Shown: positions 48,474-56,341 of the stretch, one piece after another
Position numbering within the stretch: the stretch's first letter is position 1
Layout of the letters: each line of letters opens with the position of its first letter
DNA from: Microbulbifer sp. VAAF005
GTDB taxonomy: Bacteria; Pseudomonadota; Gammaproteobacteria; Pseudomonadales; Cellvibrionaceae
Direction: 5' to 3'
Assembly: GCF_030012985.1 (NCBI RefSeq)
Contig: NZ_CP120233.1
Span: 2,703,501 to 2,767,500, forward strand
DNA: 64,000 nt
Translations under genes and position numbers: made by a program
The notes under the pieces: generated by a model
What the model was told of the DNA's origin: nothing
The model's input: the letters and a program-made list of their open reading frames with translations, nothing else
Databases searched by the model: none

Positions 48474-51026
48474 CTAGTTAACATCTCTAACGATACGGAA
48501 ACCGGTGAATTCGTCGGGCTGGCCATTATGGAGTTTCTTGGTTGTTGCCAGGCAGCGGCTCATCGGGTCAATACGACTTCCCCCGAGAGCAAGTAATTCA
48601 CCTTCTGTACCCAGCCCCCACTCCTGGACATTACCTACCGCATTCAGCAGCCCAAATCCGTTGGAGGACCCGGCCCGGGTGGGAACCATTTCAGCGCCTT
48701 TTTCGATGCCGCCATACTTCAAGTGGCAGTTTCGATCCGCCACCTCGTCCTCTCCCCTGGCACTGGCGGCTGCAAACCACTCCTGTTCCGAGGGCAAGCG
48801 GTAACGATAGCCTGTCTCATCACTGAGCCAGCTTAAATAAGCCTCCGCTGTTGCCAGGGATAGGTTATTGGCCGGCAGCCCTGATGCAGCCGGGGTCTGC
48901 TCCCCGCATTGACCAGCTATACGGCAGAATTGAGCCAACTCGGTGCTGCTGACCTCGTACTTACCCACTGCCAGCGACCTGCCACTCAACCCTTTGATCA
49001 CGACCATTGTCGGCCCTCTGCTACCATCCGCTAAGCGATCGCGGCAGGTATAGCGGTCGCCTCTGCGACCACTTCCGGGGACTAAATGGCCGCAGAAGTC
49101 CAACTTGAAATCTTTCAATGGTTGGTATGCAGGCAGGAGAGCCCTGAACTGATCAACCAGGACCTCTGTTTGAATTGGGTCTTTCATACCCAGGTTGGTT
49201 GCGCAATTCACAAGCTCTTCACCCACTACAGGGCGTATCTGCAAGGCTTTTGCACTATCCAGTTTTGCCAGGCGGGCCAACTGGGAGCCTACTGAGGAGG
49301 CGCTCATTGTAAAACCACAGGTAAGCGCCACTTCCATATCATCAAGAACAGCGTCGATCTGCTTTTGCTTGAGGGCAGCCAGACGGCGGCGTTCCGCGCG
49401 CTCTTCAGCCAAACGGATGCGCTCGGCCTCACGCTCTTCTGCAATCCGCTCCGCCTCTAGGCGCGCACGCAAGCTCTCTCTATCATTCGCCAGCTGAGTC
49501 TTGATAGCTTCAGCTTCTTTTGACTCGCCATACCAGTTGGCTACACCCGCTAGCATGACATCGGCCTGATCGAGGTTACCCAGATTTAACTGACCCGTTG
49601 CAGCGGCGAGGAAAAGTTCTGAGACTTGGCGACGGGAAGAATCCAAAAATTCTTTATCCACAGGGTTCAGCTCGGAGTATTCCTCTAACTCCAGCTGAAG
49701 ATCCCGCTCCCAGGCTGGGGTCAAAATACTCAAGCCAATCAGCCGGGTGATAGCCTCTTTCTTGTCGCTAATGCGCCGGGCCAATAACTCCTGCTCATGC
49801 TTAAGCTCAAGCTCAACCCTGACTCGCTCTTGCTCTGCAGCATTTTGCTGCTGCAGGTGGCCGTAACCTACAACTGCGCCCCCCAGAACCATCACAAACG
49901 CACTGCCGAGCACCCACTTCCAGGCATGGCTAACAAAAAATGCCTGAACGAATTTATCAACCGTACTTGTACGATTTTCCCGCTTCAGCTCAAGTGCTGA
50001 CTCAAGCGCCCGCCACTGCCGGCGGTTGAGCCCTTTGATCCGCTTGGGCCGTAAGCCTTGCTCCAAGGCTTTGTCTGCTGGCGTTTTGTTGTAAGGGTGG
50101 CGACCGCAGAACAGCTCGTAGGCAACACACCCCAATGCATATACATCATCACTCGGTGCCGGCTCTGCCCCCTTGAGCATCTCAAGGCTCGCATAGGCCG
50201 GGGTGAGAGCTCCGAGAGTACCTGCATCAAATACTGTGGTTTCACCAGCCTTATTAGCGATGCCACCCTCAGAAACTGCTCGGGCAATACCGAAATCAAA
50301 TACCTTTGCACCCTTTTTATTGGTGACAAAGATATTGCCCGGTTTAAAGTCTGAGTGAACAATCTTGTGGGAGTGGGCGTATATCAGGGCCTGGGAGATA
50401 TCCCAAAATACCGAGCGGGCACGCTCTGGCTCCAGCCCCACATCCGCATGATCGCGTAACAACTTGTCCAACGGAGCACCCTCAAGGAACTCCATTGTCA
50501 TAAATACGCGATCCCCATCACGGTCAAAGTCGTAAACCGTTACGATATTAGGGTGCGCGAGGGTCTGAGACTTCCGTGCTTCCCTCTGGAGAGAGATAAA
50601 TGCATCAGGGTGCTTTTGGAAGTCATCATTAAGCAGCTTGATAGCGACATAGGGCTCGCTGTCATTGGCTTCCAACTTCCGGCGGTCCAGAGCTTTGTAA
50701 ACCGCTCCCATTCCCCCTACACCCAGAAGCTTATCCAGCTCAAACCGGCCTTTGATCACCGTTTTGGTCACGGCATTTGAGCCGGCCGCCTCCAGAGGCT
50801 CAGACAATATAGCTGAATCGGCAGAGACCCCACCCAAAACCTCATCAACCCCAGCTGCATCCCCTGTTCGTCTTGGGGTGGACACAAAAACTGTCGCATC
50901 AGAGCTAAAACCGGCGGCAGCCGAGGGGATTACAGGTTGCGCACCTTTAACAGGTTGAGCACCTTTAATGGGGGTGATCATTGGCTCCGGTCTTATCCTG
51001 CTGGACAATGACGGTGATATCACCAT
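48474..51026 (-). CDS. Membrane-anchored Ser/Thr protein kinase with C-terminal FGE-sulfatase-like domain (PpkA-like)
   Basis: 850 residues from ATG 51026 (a second in-frame ATG is at 50981). Hanks-type kinase domain (about 92-350): glycine loop LGVGGMGAVYKA, Lys130 in VAIK, catalytic loop IVHSDFKPGN (HSD, not HRD), DFG at 244-246. A transmembrane segment follows (about 370-392), then a coiled coil rich in Glu/Arg, and a SUMF1/FGE-like domain (about 690-850; YRLPSEQEWFAAAS, NVQEWG, GFRIVRDVN). The domain order fits PpkA kinases that control T6SS firing through Fha. It is divergent from hcp. The N-terminus appears broken by a frameshift (see 50965-51117). Confidence 0.88.
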   Translation of the reverse strand: MVISPSLSSRIRPEPMITPIKGAQPVKGAQPVIPSAAAGFSSDATVFVSTPRRTGDAAGVDEVLGGVSADSAILSEPLEAAGSNAVTKTVIKGRFELDKLLGVGGMGAVYKALDRRKLEANDSEPYVAIKLLNDDFQKHPDAFISLQREARKSQTLAHPNIVTVYDFDRDGDRVFMTMEFLEGAPLDKLLRDHADVGLEPERARSVFWDISQALIYAHSHKIVHSDFKPGNIFVTNKKGAKVFDFGIARAVSEGGIANKAGETTVFDAGTLGALTPAYASLEMLKGAEPAPSDDVYALGCVAYELFCGRHPYNKTPADKALEQGLRPKRIKGLNRRQWRALESALELKRENRTSTVDKFVQAFFVSHAWKWVLGSAFVMVLGGAVVGYGHLQQQNAAEQERVRVELELKHEQELLARRISDKKEAITRLIGLSILTPAWERDLQLELEEYSELNPVDKEFLDSSRRQVSELFLAAATGQLNLGNLDQADVMLAGVANWYGESKEAEAIKTQLANDRESLRARLEAERIAEEREAERIRLAEERAERRRLAALKQKQIDAVLDDMEVALTCGFTMSASSVGSQLARLAKLDSAKALQIRPVVGEELVNCATNLGMKDPIQTEVLVDQFRALLPAYQPLKDFKLDFCGHLVPGSGRRGDRYTCRDRLADGSRGPTMVVIKGLSGRSLAVGKYEVSSTELAQFCRIAGQCGEQTPAASGLPANNLSLATAEAYLSWLSDETGYRYRLPSEQEWFAAASARGEDEVADRNCHLKYGGIEKGAEMVPTRAGSSNGFGLLNAVGNVQEWGLGTEGELLALGGSRIDPMSRCLATTKKLHNGQPDEFTGFRIVRDVN

Positions 51027-51117
51027 CTTCTGTCAGCCCACTGGTAGATTCGCTCGAGCCCGGCGGAGTGCCACTCGGCCGAACAATACGTGTCTTATCG
51101 TTCAATTCCGCCTCCAT
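50965..51117 (-). pseudogene. Probable out-of-frame N-terminal piece of the kinase
   Basis: A 50-codon frame from ATG 51117 to TAA at 50965-50967 encodes NDKTRIVRPSGTPPGSSES and then DGDITVIVQQDKTGANDHPH. It overlaps the first codons of the kinase frame. Removing one base from the G5 run at 50970-50974 joins it in frame to KGAQPVKGAQPVIPS of the kinase. Disordered DKTRI/DATVFV-type leaders are usual for T6SS kinases. Either a sequencing slip or a length-variable tract. Confidence 0.6.
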
Positions 51118-51694
51118 GGAAAACCATTACGACACATCCAAATTCGCAAAAGCTTTGTTATTGGTCGATTGGGTAAGGCAATAAAGTAGGGTGCGAAGTA
51201 TATCGAACAGCCTATGGGGCAACAATGAATCAATATTCAAATAAATTTGCCTTAACGCGCCATCAAACTATTATTCGAATCCAGCCCCCGAAATCATTGA
51301 GCATTACCTCTTTAAAGGGATGGATTACATATTATTACATAGCGAGTTTATCAAAATAGTACGGTTAAATGCTTTCAAATAGATGTTCGCCTGTCAATCA
51401 ATATCCATGACCAAAATCATCAACTTAGCCTCAACAATGAGTTGTTAATTTTTATAAGTAAAAAAATAGTGTCAGAGTCAATTAGAGCAAACAGGCAGAA
51501 TCCGTAACAGCTGAAAACCGCTTCGCGAAATTAGTGCCAGAGTCGATTAAATAACTAGAAAATTAGTTTTTTTTTCGCGTTCTCTTTGTTTAAATCACCT
51601 CAGTTGCTACCGCGACAACAACCTAAACAACTGCAAGTCGCGATGGTACGGAATTAACCACCAACATCACACGCCAACCAATGAGGGACACCCC
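51118..51694. other. Divergent regulatory interval between the kinase and hcp
   Basis: No gene seen; AT-rich centre. It must hold both promoters. Contains two copies of a 20-bp motif, TAGTGTCAGAGTCAATTAGA (51467-51486) and TAGTGCCAGAGTCGATTAAA (51532-51551), 65 bp apart. No convincing sigma-54 -24/-12 pair was found by eye. Confidence 0.6.
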
Positions 51695-52183
51695 ATGGCT
51701 ATTTACATGAACTACAACGACAAAGCTGTAAAAGGTAATGTTACTGCTTCTGGCTACGAAGACTGGATTGAAATTGACAATCTGCACTTCGGCGTTGGCC
51801 GTGGCATCACCATGGAAGCCGGCGCTATGGCAAACCGTGAAGCTTCTCGCCCAAGCCTGAGTGAATTAACTTTCAGCAAGCGCTTGGACGCAGCTTCCGG
51901 CGGCCTGCTCAAAGCTTCTGTAACTGGTGACGAAGGCGTTAAAGTAGAGATCCACGTAGTTCAAACCGGTGCGAACTCTGTTGAGAAGTATGCTGTTTAC
52001 AAACTGGAGAACGTCCTGATTTCTTCTTACAGCACTTCAGCTTCTGCTGGCGGTCCTCCCTCTGAGTCTGTTGCTCTGAGCTACGCCAAAATCGAAACTG
52101 AGCTCAACCACGCTGACAAGAGCAACAAGAACCCAACCAGCATGCGTGTTGGATACTGCCTGGAAACTGCCAAGGCCCTGTAA
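51695..52183 (+). CDS. hcp: T6SS tube protein Hcp
   Basis: 162 residues. Forms the hexameric rings of the secreted T6SS inner tube. IYMNYNDKAVKGNVTASGYEDW at the start, MEAGAMANREASRPSLSEL and KTEL-like end blocks match the Hcp1 family. No signal peptide and no C-terminal effector extension. GAGGGA precedes the ATG. Codon use is strikingly even and GC-rich in the third position relative to the AT-rich flanks, suggesting high expression. Followed by two long hairpins before vgrG. Confidence 0.95.
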   Translation: MAIYMNYNDKAVKGNVTASGYEDWIEIDNLHFGVGRGITMEAGAMANREASRPSLSELTFSKRLDAASGGLLKASVTGDEGVKVEIHVVQTGANSVEKYAVYKLENVLISSYSTSASAGGPPSESVALSYAKIETELNHADKSNKNPTSMRVGYCLETAKAL

Positions 52184-52211
52184 GCCAGATCAAAGTGCGA
52201 TCTGCTTACAA

Positions 52212-52240
52212 AATGGTCTGCGGAAACCCCGCAGACCATT
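52212..52240 (+). terminator. Hairpin 1 after hcp
   Basis: AATGGTCTGCGG and CCGCAGACCATT form a perfect 12-bp stem with a 5-base loop, 29 bp after the hcp stop, without a T run. Likely a partial terminator or an mRNA 3'-end stabiliser. Confidence 0.6.
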
Positions 52241-52247
52241 GTCTGGC

Positions 52248-52290
52248 AGTTCTTTAGCTGAGCGCTTACCGAGCTTTCAGCTAAAGAACT
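52248..52290 (+). promoter_or_regulatory. Hairpin 2 between hcp and vgrG
   Basis: AGTTCTTTAGCTGA and TCAGCTAAAGAACT form a perfect 14-bp stem with a 15-base loop, only 7 bp after hairpin 1 and 57 bp before vgrG. No T run. Confidence 0.6.
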
Positions 52291-52346
52291 GAATACACAA
52301 AACTATTACTACTCTCAAGGCACCGTAGGGATAGTAGGGGCTGCCC

Positions 52347-54254
52347 ATGACTACATTAAATCAAGATAGAAGACTAATTAAGGTCGACAGCCCGCTCGGT
52401 ACCGATGCGGTAATCGCTACCAACTTACAAGGTGAAGAGCATATATCCAAACTCTTCCGCTACGAAGTTCAGCTTCTCTCTGATGATCATGCCATAGACC
52501 AGAAAGATATCGTTGGTAAGGCCATCACCATCTCTGTACATCACTCAGAAACCCCTCGTTATATCAATGGTTACGTAACTCAGCTATCTCTTCGCGATGT
52601 TACCGCAGAAGGAATACGTAGCTATAGCGCCACAGTTCAACCGGGCCTGTGGTTTACCAGCCTCGGGGGCTCCAACAGAATCTTCGAAAAGAAATCAGCA
52701 AAACAAATTCTTGAAGAAGTTTTGGGTGAATACAGTAAGGTTATCAAAGTAAGCACCAAGTTAAATGCTGAATATATAACCCGCGAATACTGTGTGCAGT
52801 TCGATGAAAGCGATTTTGAATTTATCAATCGCCTTATGGCTGAAGAGGGAATCTCTTACTACTTCAAACACTCAAACGGGCAACACGAGCTTGTTCTCTG
52901 TGATGATAGCCAGGACTTCTATGACTGCGACAGCGAGCAAATAGAATACGATGGTGGAGGTAGCCACCCAACAAAAAATACTATCAGTAGCTGGCAGCGA
53001 AACTTTAATTATCACGGTGGCGGTTTTGAGTTAAAAGATTACTGTGAATTTACCGCTACAAAAGACAATAAGCAGCAGGTTAAAACCACCAGCCAGCTAA
53101 ATGATGTCAGCAATTATTTGCGCGGAATGTATGGGTTAAACCACTTCCAGGCAGATGGCGAAAATAAACATAAATTTACCGATAGCTACCACAAGGCGCT
53201 CGCGGAGCGCTCCATGGAAGCGCAGGAAGCTTTATTTGACGTAAGCCATGGCCGCAGCGATTGCCCTTCATTTACAGCTGGCGGCCGCTTTAATTTTGAT
53301 CACACTGTATCTTCAGAGAAAGGTAAGTATCTAATTACCTCTGTACATATCTCTGCAAGCGATAGTAATAGCGACGCGACTCATTTCCACAATACATTTA
53401 GCTGTATTCCTGCAACAGTAACACCAAGGCCTGAGCCCTCTATCTTTGCGAAGAAAGTTCACTCTCCACAGGTCGCACGGGTTCTTGAAGTTAAGGCTAC
53501 AACCTCAGATAACTCTCAGGACCCCTATACCCAAATCAAAGTGAAATTCCCATGGAACTCACAGCAAAACAGCTGCTGGGTACGGGTAATGCAATCTTTT
53601 GCTGGAAAAAACTGGGGGGCAAACTTTGTTCCCAGGGTAAATCAGGAAGTTATTGTAACTTACATAAATGGTGACCCAGATAGGCCGCTGATTACTGGGG
53701 CTGTATACAATGGTGACAACCCAGGACCCAATTACACAGCAACTCAAAGCGGCTGGAAAACCGAGTACGAAAGTAGCGCCTTTAATGAACTTCGCTTTGA
53801 TGATAAAGGCGGGAGTGAAGAAATTTATATGGAGGCAGGTAAAGACCATAACTTTGTCGTCCATAATGACCAAACAGGCAAGATAGAAAACAAGCAGACC
53901 CTAGAGGTTAAGCAGGATCGCTCTATTACGGTTACCGATGGCAGTGAAGTTGTTACCATCGCAAAAGGTGATCAAAAACTTAATGTCAGCAAGGGTAATC
54001 AGGTTGTAACTATCGGGTCGGGAAATCATACGCTCAAAGTCAGTAAGGGCTCGCAAACTACCGATGCTATGGGAGCAATTAAGATTACTTCCAAAGCATC
54101 TATAGAATTGAAAGTTGGCAGCAGCAGTATCAAACTAACTCCAGCTGGCATCACCATCAAAGGAACAATGCTCTCCTGTAAGGGCGACGCTACTGCGGAA
54201 GTTAAAGGTGGTGGCATGCTGACGCTGAAAGGCGGCGTCACCATGATTAATTGA
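52347..54254 (+). CDS. vgrG: T6SS spike protein VgrG (TssI)
   Basis: 635 residues. Trimeric spike tip that carries effectors. The gp27-like N-terminal region (about 1-380) is followed by the gp5-like OB region (QIKVKFPW; CWVRVMQSFAGKNWGANFVP; GDPDRPLITGAVYNG) and a repetitive beta-helix end (about 520-635) with no extra effector domain. Effectors are therefore probably carried as separate proteins. Weak SD AGGGGC. Followed by DUF6931, PAAR and the lipase cargo genes on the same strand. Confidence 0.95.
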   Translation: MTTLNQDRRLIKVDSPLGTDAVIATNLQGEEHISKLFRYEVQLLSDDHAIDQKDIVGKAITISVHHSETPRYINGYVTQLSLRDVTAEGIRSYSATVQPGLWFTSLGGSNRIFEKKSAKQILEEVLGEYSKVIKVSTKLNAEYITREYCVQFDESDFEFINRLMAEEGISYYFKHSNGQHELVLCDDSQDFYDCDSEQIEYDGGGSHPTKNTISSWQRNFNYHGGGFELKDYCEFTATKDNKQQVKTTSQLNDVSNYLRGMYGLNHFQADGENKHKFTDSYHKALAERSMEAQEALFDVSHGRSDCPSFTAGGRFNFDHTVSSEKGKYLITSVHISASDSNSDATHFHNTFSCIPATVTPRPEPSIFAKKVHSPQVARVLEVKATTSDNSQDPYTQIKVKFPWNSQQNSCWVRVMQSFAGKNWGANFVPRVNQEVIVTYINGDPDRPLITGAVYNGDNPGPNYTATQSGWKTEYESSAFNELRFDDKGGSEEIYMEAGKDHNFVVHNDQTGKIENKQTLEVKQDRSITVTDGSEVVTIAKGDQKLNVSKGNQVVTIGSGNHTLKVSKGSQTTDAMGAIKITSKASIELKVGSSSIKLTPAGITIKGTMLSCKGDATAEVKGGGMLTLKGGVTMIN

Positions 54255-54267
54255 TGGGGAGATAGCA

Positions 54268-54846
54268 ATGACAGACCTCATTAAAGTAGAAGCATTAACA
54301 GCCGATGAGCTTCTCAAGAATTTTGAAGTTAGTGACGAGGCAGAAGAACACCTGGTGCCAGATACCGCACCAGAAGTCAGTATAAACCGCCTTGTAGATG
54401 CCGGTTTATTTCCAGATGCAATTAAGCTATTAGCTCACGGCCTCCCTAAGCGGGAAGCCGTATGGTGGGCCTGTCTCGCTGCTCGAGACATCCAGGGGCC
54501 ACAAACTGATGAAGACAATGTTAATGCTTTGAATGCAGCGGAGACTTGGGCGAAAAAGCCTAGTGAGGAAGCTCGATTACGCTGCAAGCTGTTTGGTGAA
54601 AAAACTAAACATAAAACTCCTGCGAGCTGGGCCGCTACTGCAGCAAGCTGGTGTCATGGCAGTTTAGCTGCTGAGGGTGAGCCTGTGGTAGAGCCACCCG
54701 AGCATCTATATGCTCACGCGGTCGCCGGCAGTGTCACTCTTGCTGCCGTGTTATCTGACCCTGTTGATCCAAATAAGAGATTCATGCGCTATATGGAGCA
54801 AGGCCTTGACCTGGCCAGAGGCGGAAATGGTAGGGCTGAGGGATAA
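54268..54846 (+). CDS. DUF6931-like T6SS-associated protein
   Basis: 192 residues, cytoplasmic. LVDAGLFPDAIKLLAHGLPK, REAVWWACLAARDIQGP and a later AASWCHGSLA are the recurring motifs of small proteins encoded between vgrG and PAAR in marine T6SS clusters (DUF6931 as I recall it). Starts 13 bp after vgrG behind GGGGAG and ends 3 bp before the PAAR gene, so tightly coupled. Likely an effector-loading adaptor by position; this is an inference. Confidence 0.75.
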   Translation: MTDLIKVEALTADELLKNFEVSDEAEEHLVPDTAPEVSINRLVDAGLFPDAIKLLAHGLPKREAVWWACLAARDIQGPQTDEDNVNALNAAETWAKKPSEEARLRCKLFGEKTKHKTPASWAATAASWCHGSLAAEGEPVVEPPEHLYAHAVAGSVTLAAVLSDPVDPNKRFMRYMEQGLDLARGGNGRAEG

Positions 54847-54849
54847 ATC

Positions 54850-55143
54850 ATGGGAAAACCAGCTTCTCGTGTTGGTGATATGCACGTATGCCCAATGGTC
54901 ACTGGCACTGTTCCCCATGTAGGCGGCCCAGTACTTAGCCCAGGAGCCCCAACTGTTATTATCGGCGGAATGCCTTCAGCCACTGTGGGAAGCAGCTGTA
55001 CCTGTGTCGGTCCACCAGATAGCGTCGCAATGGGAAGTACAACGGTAATGCTGCAGAAAAAACCTGCAGCGAGAATGGGCGACACTACCGGCCATGGTGG
55101 AAATATAGTTATTGGCTGCCCTACAGTGTTAATAGGCGGATAA
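54850..55143 (+). CDS. PAAR-repeat spike-tip protein
   Basis: 97 residues, a complete stand-alone PAAR domain. It sharpens the VgrG trimer and binds cargo. PASRVGDMHVCPM, GMPSATVGSSCTC and ARMGDTTGHGG carry the Pro-Ala-Ala/Ser-Arg motif and the His/Cys zinc ligands. The ATG follows the DUF6931 stop almost at once. No extension, so it recruits rather than carries an effector domain. Confidence 0.93.
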   Translation: MGKPASRVGDMHVCPMVTGTVPHVGGPVLSPGAPTVIIGGMPSATVGSSCTCVGPPDSVAMGSTTVMLQKKPAARMGDTTGHGGNIVIGCPTVLIGG

Positions 55144-55835
55144 ACTGGGACTATCTTGGCTGATTACTAATTTCGGCGTAACGGCATAGATAAAATTGGA
55201 GACCAACTCTCCCCCCAAGCAAGATCACCTCATATCTATAGTGAAGAACATTGAAACGTGTCCGCTTTTTTAAGTGGACCGTTCCAACGCATCGCAACCG
55301 CTAAACAAAGATAGCGGCTAAAAAATTGACCTTAATCCGCAAGGTAATATTTCTCGCGATATAAAAATATCGCCTTCTTTATTAAGATGTTTCGCCACCT
55401 GCAATGGGTGAGCTATTTCCCCATCAAAAATAACTTATATCAAGAAGTCTTTGCCAAGTATATTAAAGCTTACTTAGACAGACCGAGAACAAGCAATTCA
55501 ACAGTCAGGCACTCAGTCAAAGCAAGCGGAAGCTGTCTAGCCGCTAGAGATACTCTATCAACTAAAACCTCAACCTTAAAAGAGAGGCAAGCCAATCTTA
55601 TTCCGTTAAAATTAGCACAAAAATACCAATTAAATATAAACAATATGTTTATAACAACCACAGCATAATAATTAAAATATTTCACACAAAGCAAATACAA
55701 CATATTCCAAAAGCGGAATATTTGAATATTTTTGAAAACAACATTTACCCAAATTAACCTAAGGCAAACTTAGAGTTAACAATACAAGCAATCAAACAAC
55801 AATTACCTTAATCAAAAAGGTTTGAGCATTTCAGC
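55144..55835. other. AT-rich interval before the lipase cargo pair
   Basis: No supported gene. A weak hairpin GTCCGCTT / AAGTGGAC (55260-55279) lies 120 bp after PAAR. An open frame of 93 codons (55387-55668) has no SD and no recognisable domain. The base composition drops sharply in GC here compared with hcp and vgrG. Confidence 0.55.
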
Positions 55836-56315
55836 ATGCATGAAAAATATATATTTAATTTATTTTCAATATTTTTTCTATTAATTCTTGTGTCACCTGG
55901 AGGAACTTACGCTATGGCTTCTTTTAATCCTTTTAAAGCTTGTACATTTTCAGAAATGAAAATCAAGCTAACCTTAAATGGTAAGCCTATATCAGGAGCC
56001 CAAATTACACGCTCAATCCAATGGCAAAAAGAATGGGTAGATACCTTCACATCAGATGAAGATGGGGTTGCTGTTCTCCCAGCTAAGTTTTCAAACTCCT
56101 TAACCCAGGTCTTACCTGTTGAATTTGTTGTCTCTCAGGCTATTGACGTCAACTATGAAGATAAAAATTATGAGATCTGGGTTTATGCAAAAAGAAACCC
56201 CGGGGAAAACTCCGAAATGGGGAAACCTTTTAACTTAACTTGCGAGCTAACTGACGAAACCAGACTGGAAGAAGTATTCGATTCCGCCCTATTGACTTCA
56301 TGCCAATTTAATTGA
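55836..56315 (+). CDS. Exported DUF6795-like protein beside the lipase (possible immunity protein)
   Basis: 159 residues. Residues 1-26 form a signal peptide (hydrophobic core IFFLLILVSPGG, cut near TYAMA). The mature part has an Ig/transthyretin-like pattern: MKIKLTLNGKPISGAQITRS, then TSDEDGVAVLPAKF, as in DUF6795 proteins. It ends 26 bp before the start of the lipase gene. An exported protein next to a likely antibacterial lipase would be placed to protect the periplasmic side of the membrane; this is an inference from position and signal peptide. AT-rich. Confidence 0.65.
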   Translation: MHEKYIFNLFSIFFLLILVSPGGTYAMASFNPFKACTFSEMKIKLTLNGKPISGAQITRSIQWQKEWVDTFTSDEDGVAVLPAKFSNSLTQVLPVEFVVSQAIDVNYEDKNYEIWVYAKRNPGENSEMGKPFNLTCELTDETRLEEVFDSALLTSCQFN

Positions 56316-56341
56316 ATAAAAACAAAAGGAGTAGATATATT

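Noticed and set aside
51190..51694. Sigma-54 promoter upstream of hcp, as in vibrios
   Set aside because: No TGGCAC-N5-TTGCA-like pair with correct spacing was found by eye.
55387..55668. 93-codon plus-strand frame after PAAR
   Set aside because: No SD, no domain, low-GC sequence with a non-coding look.
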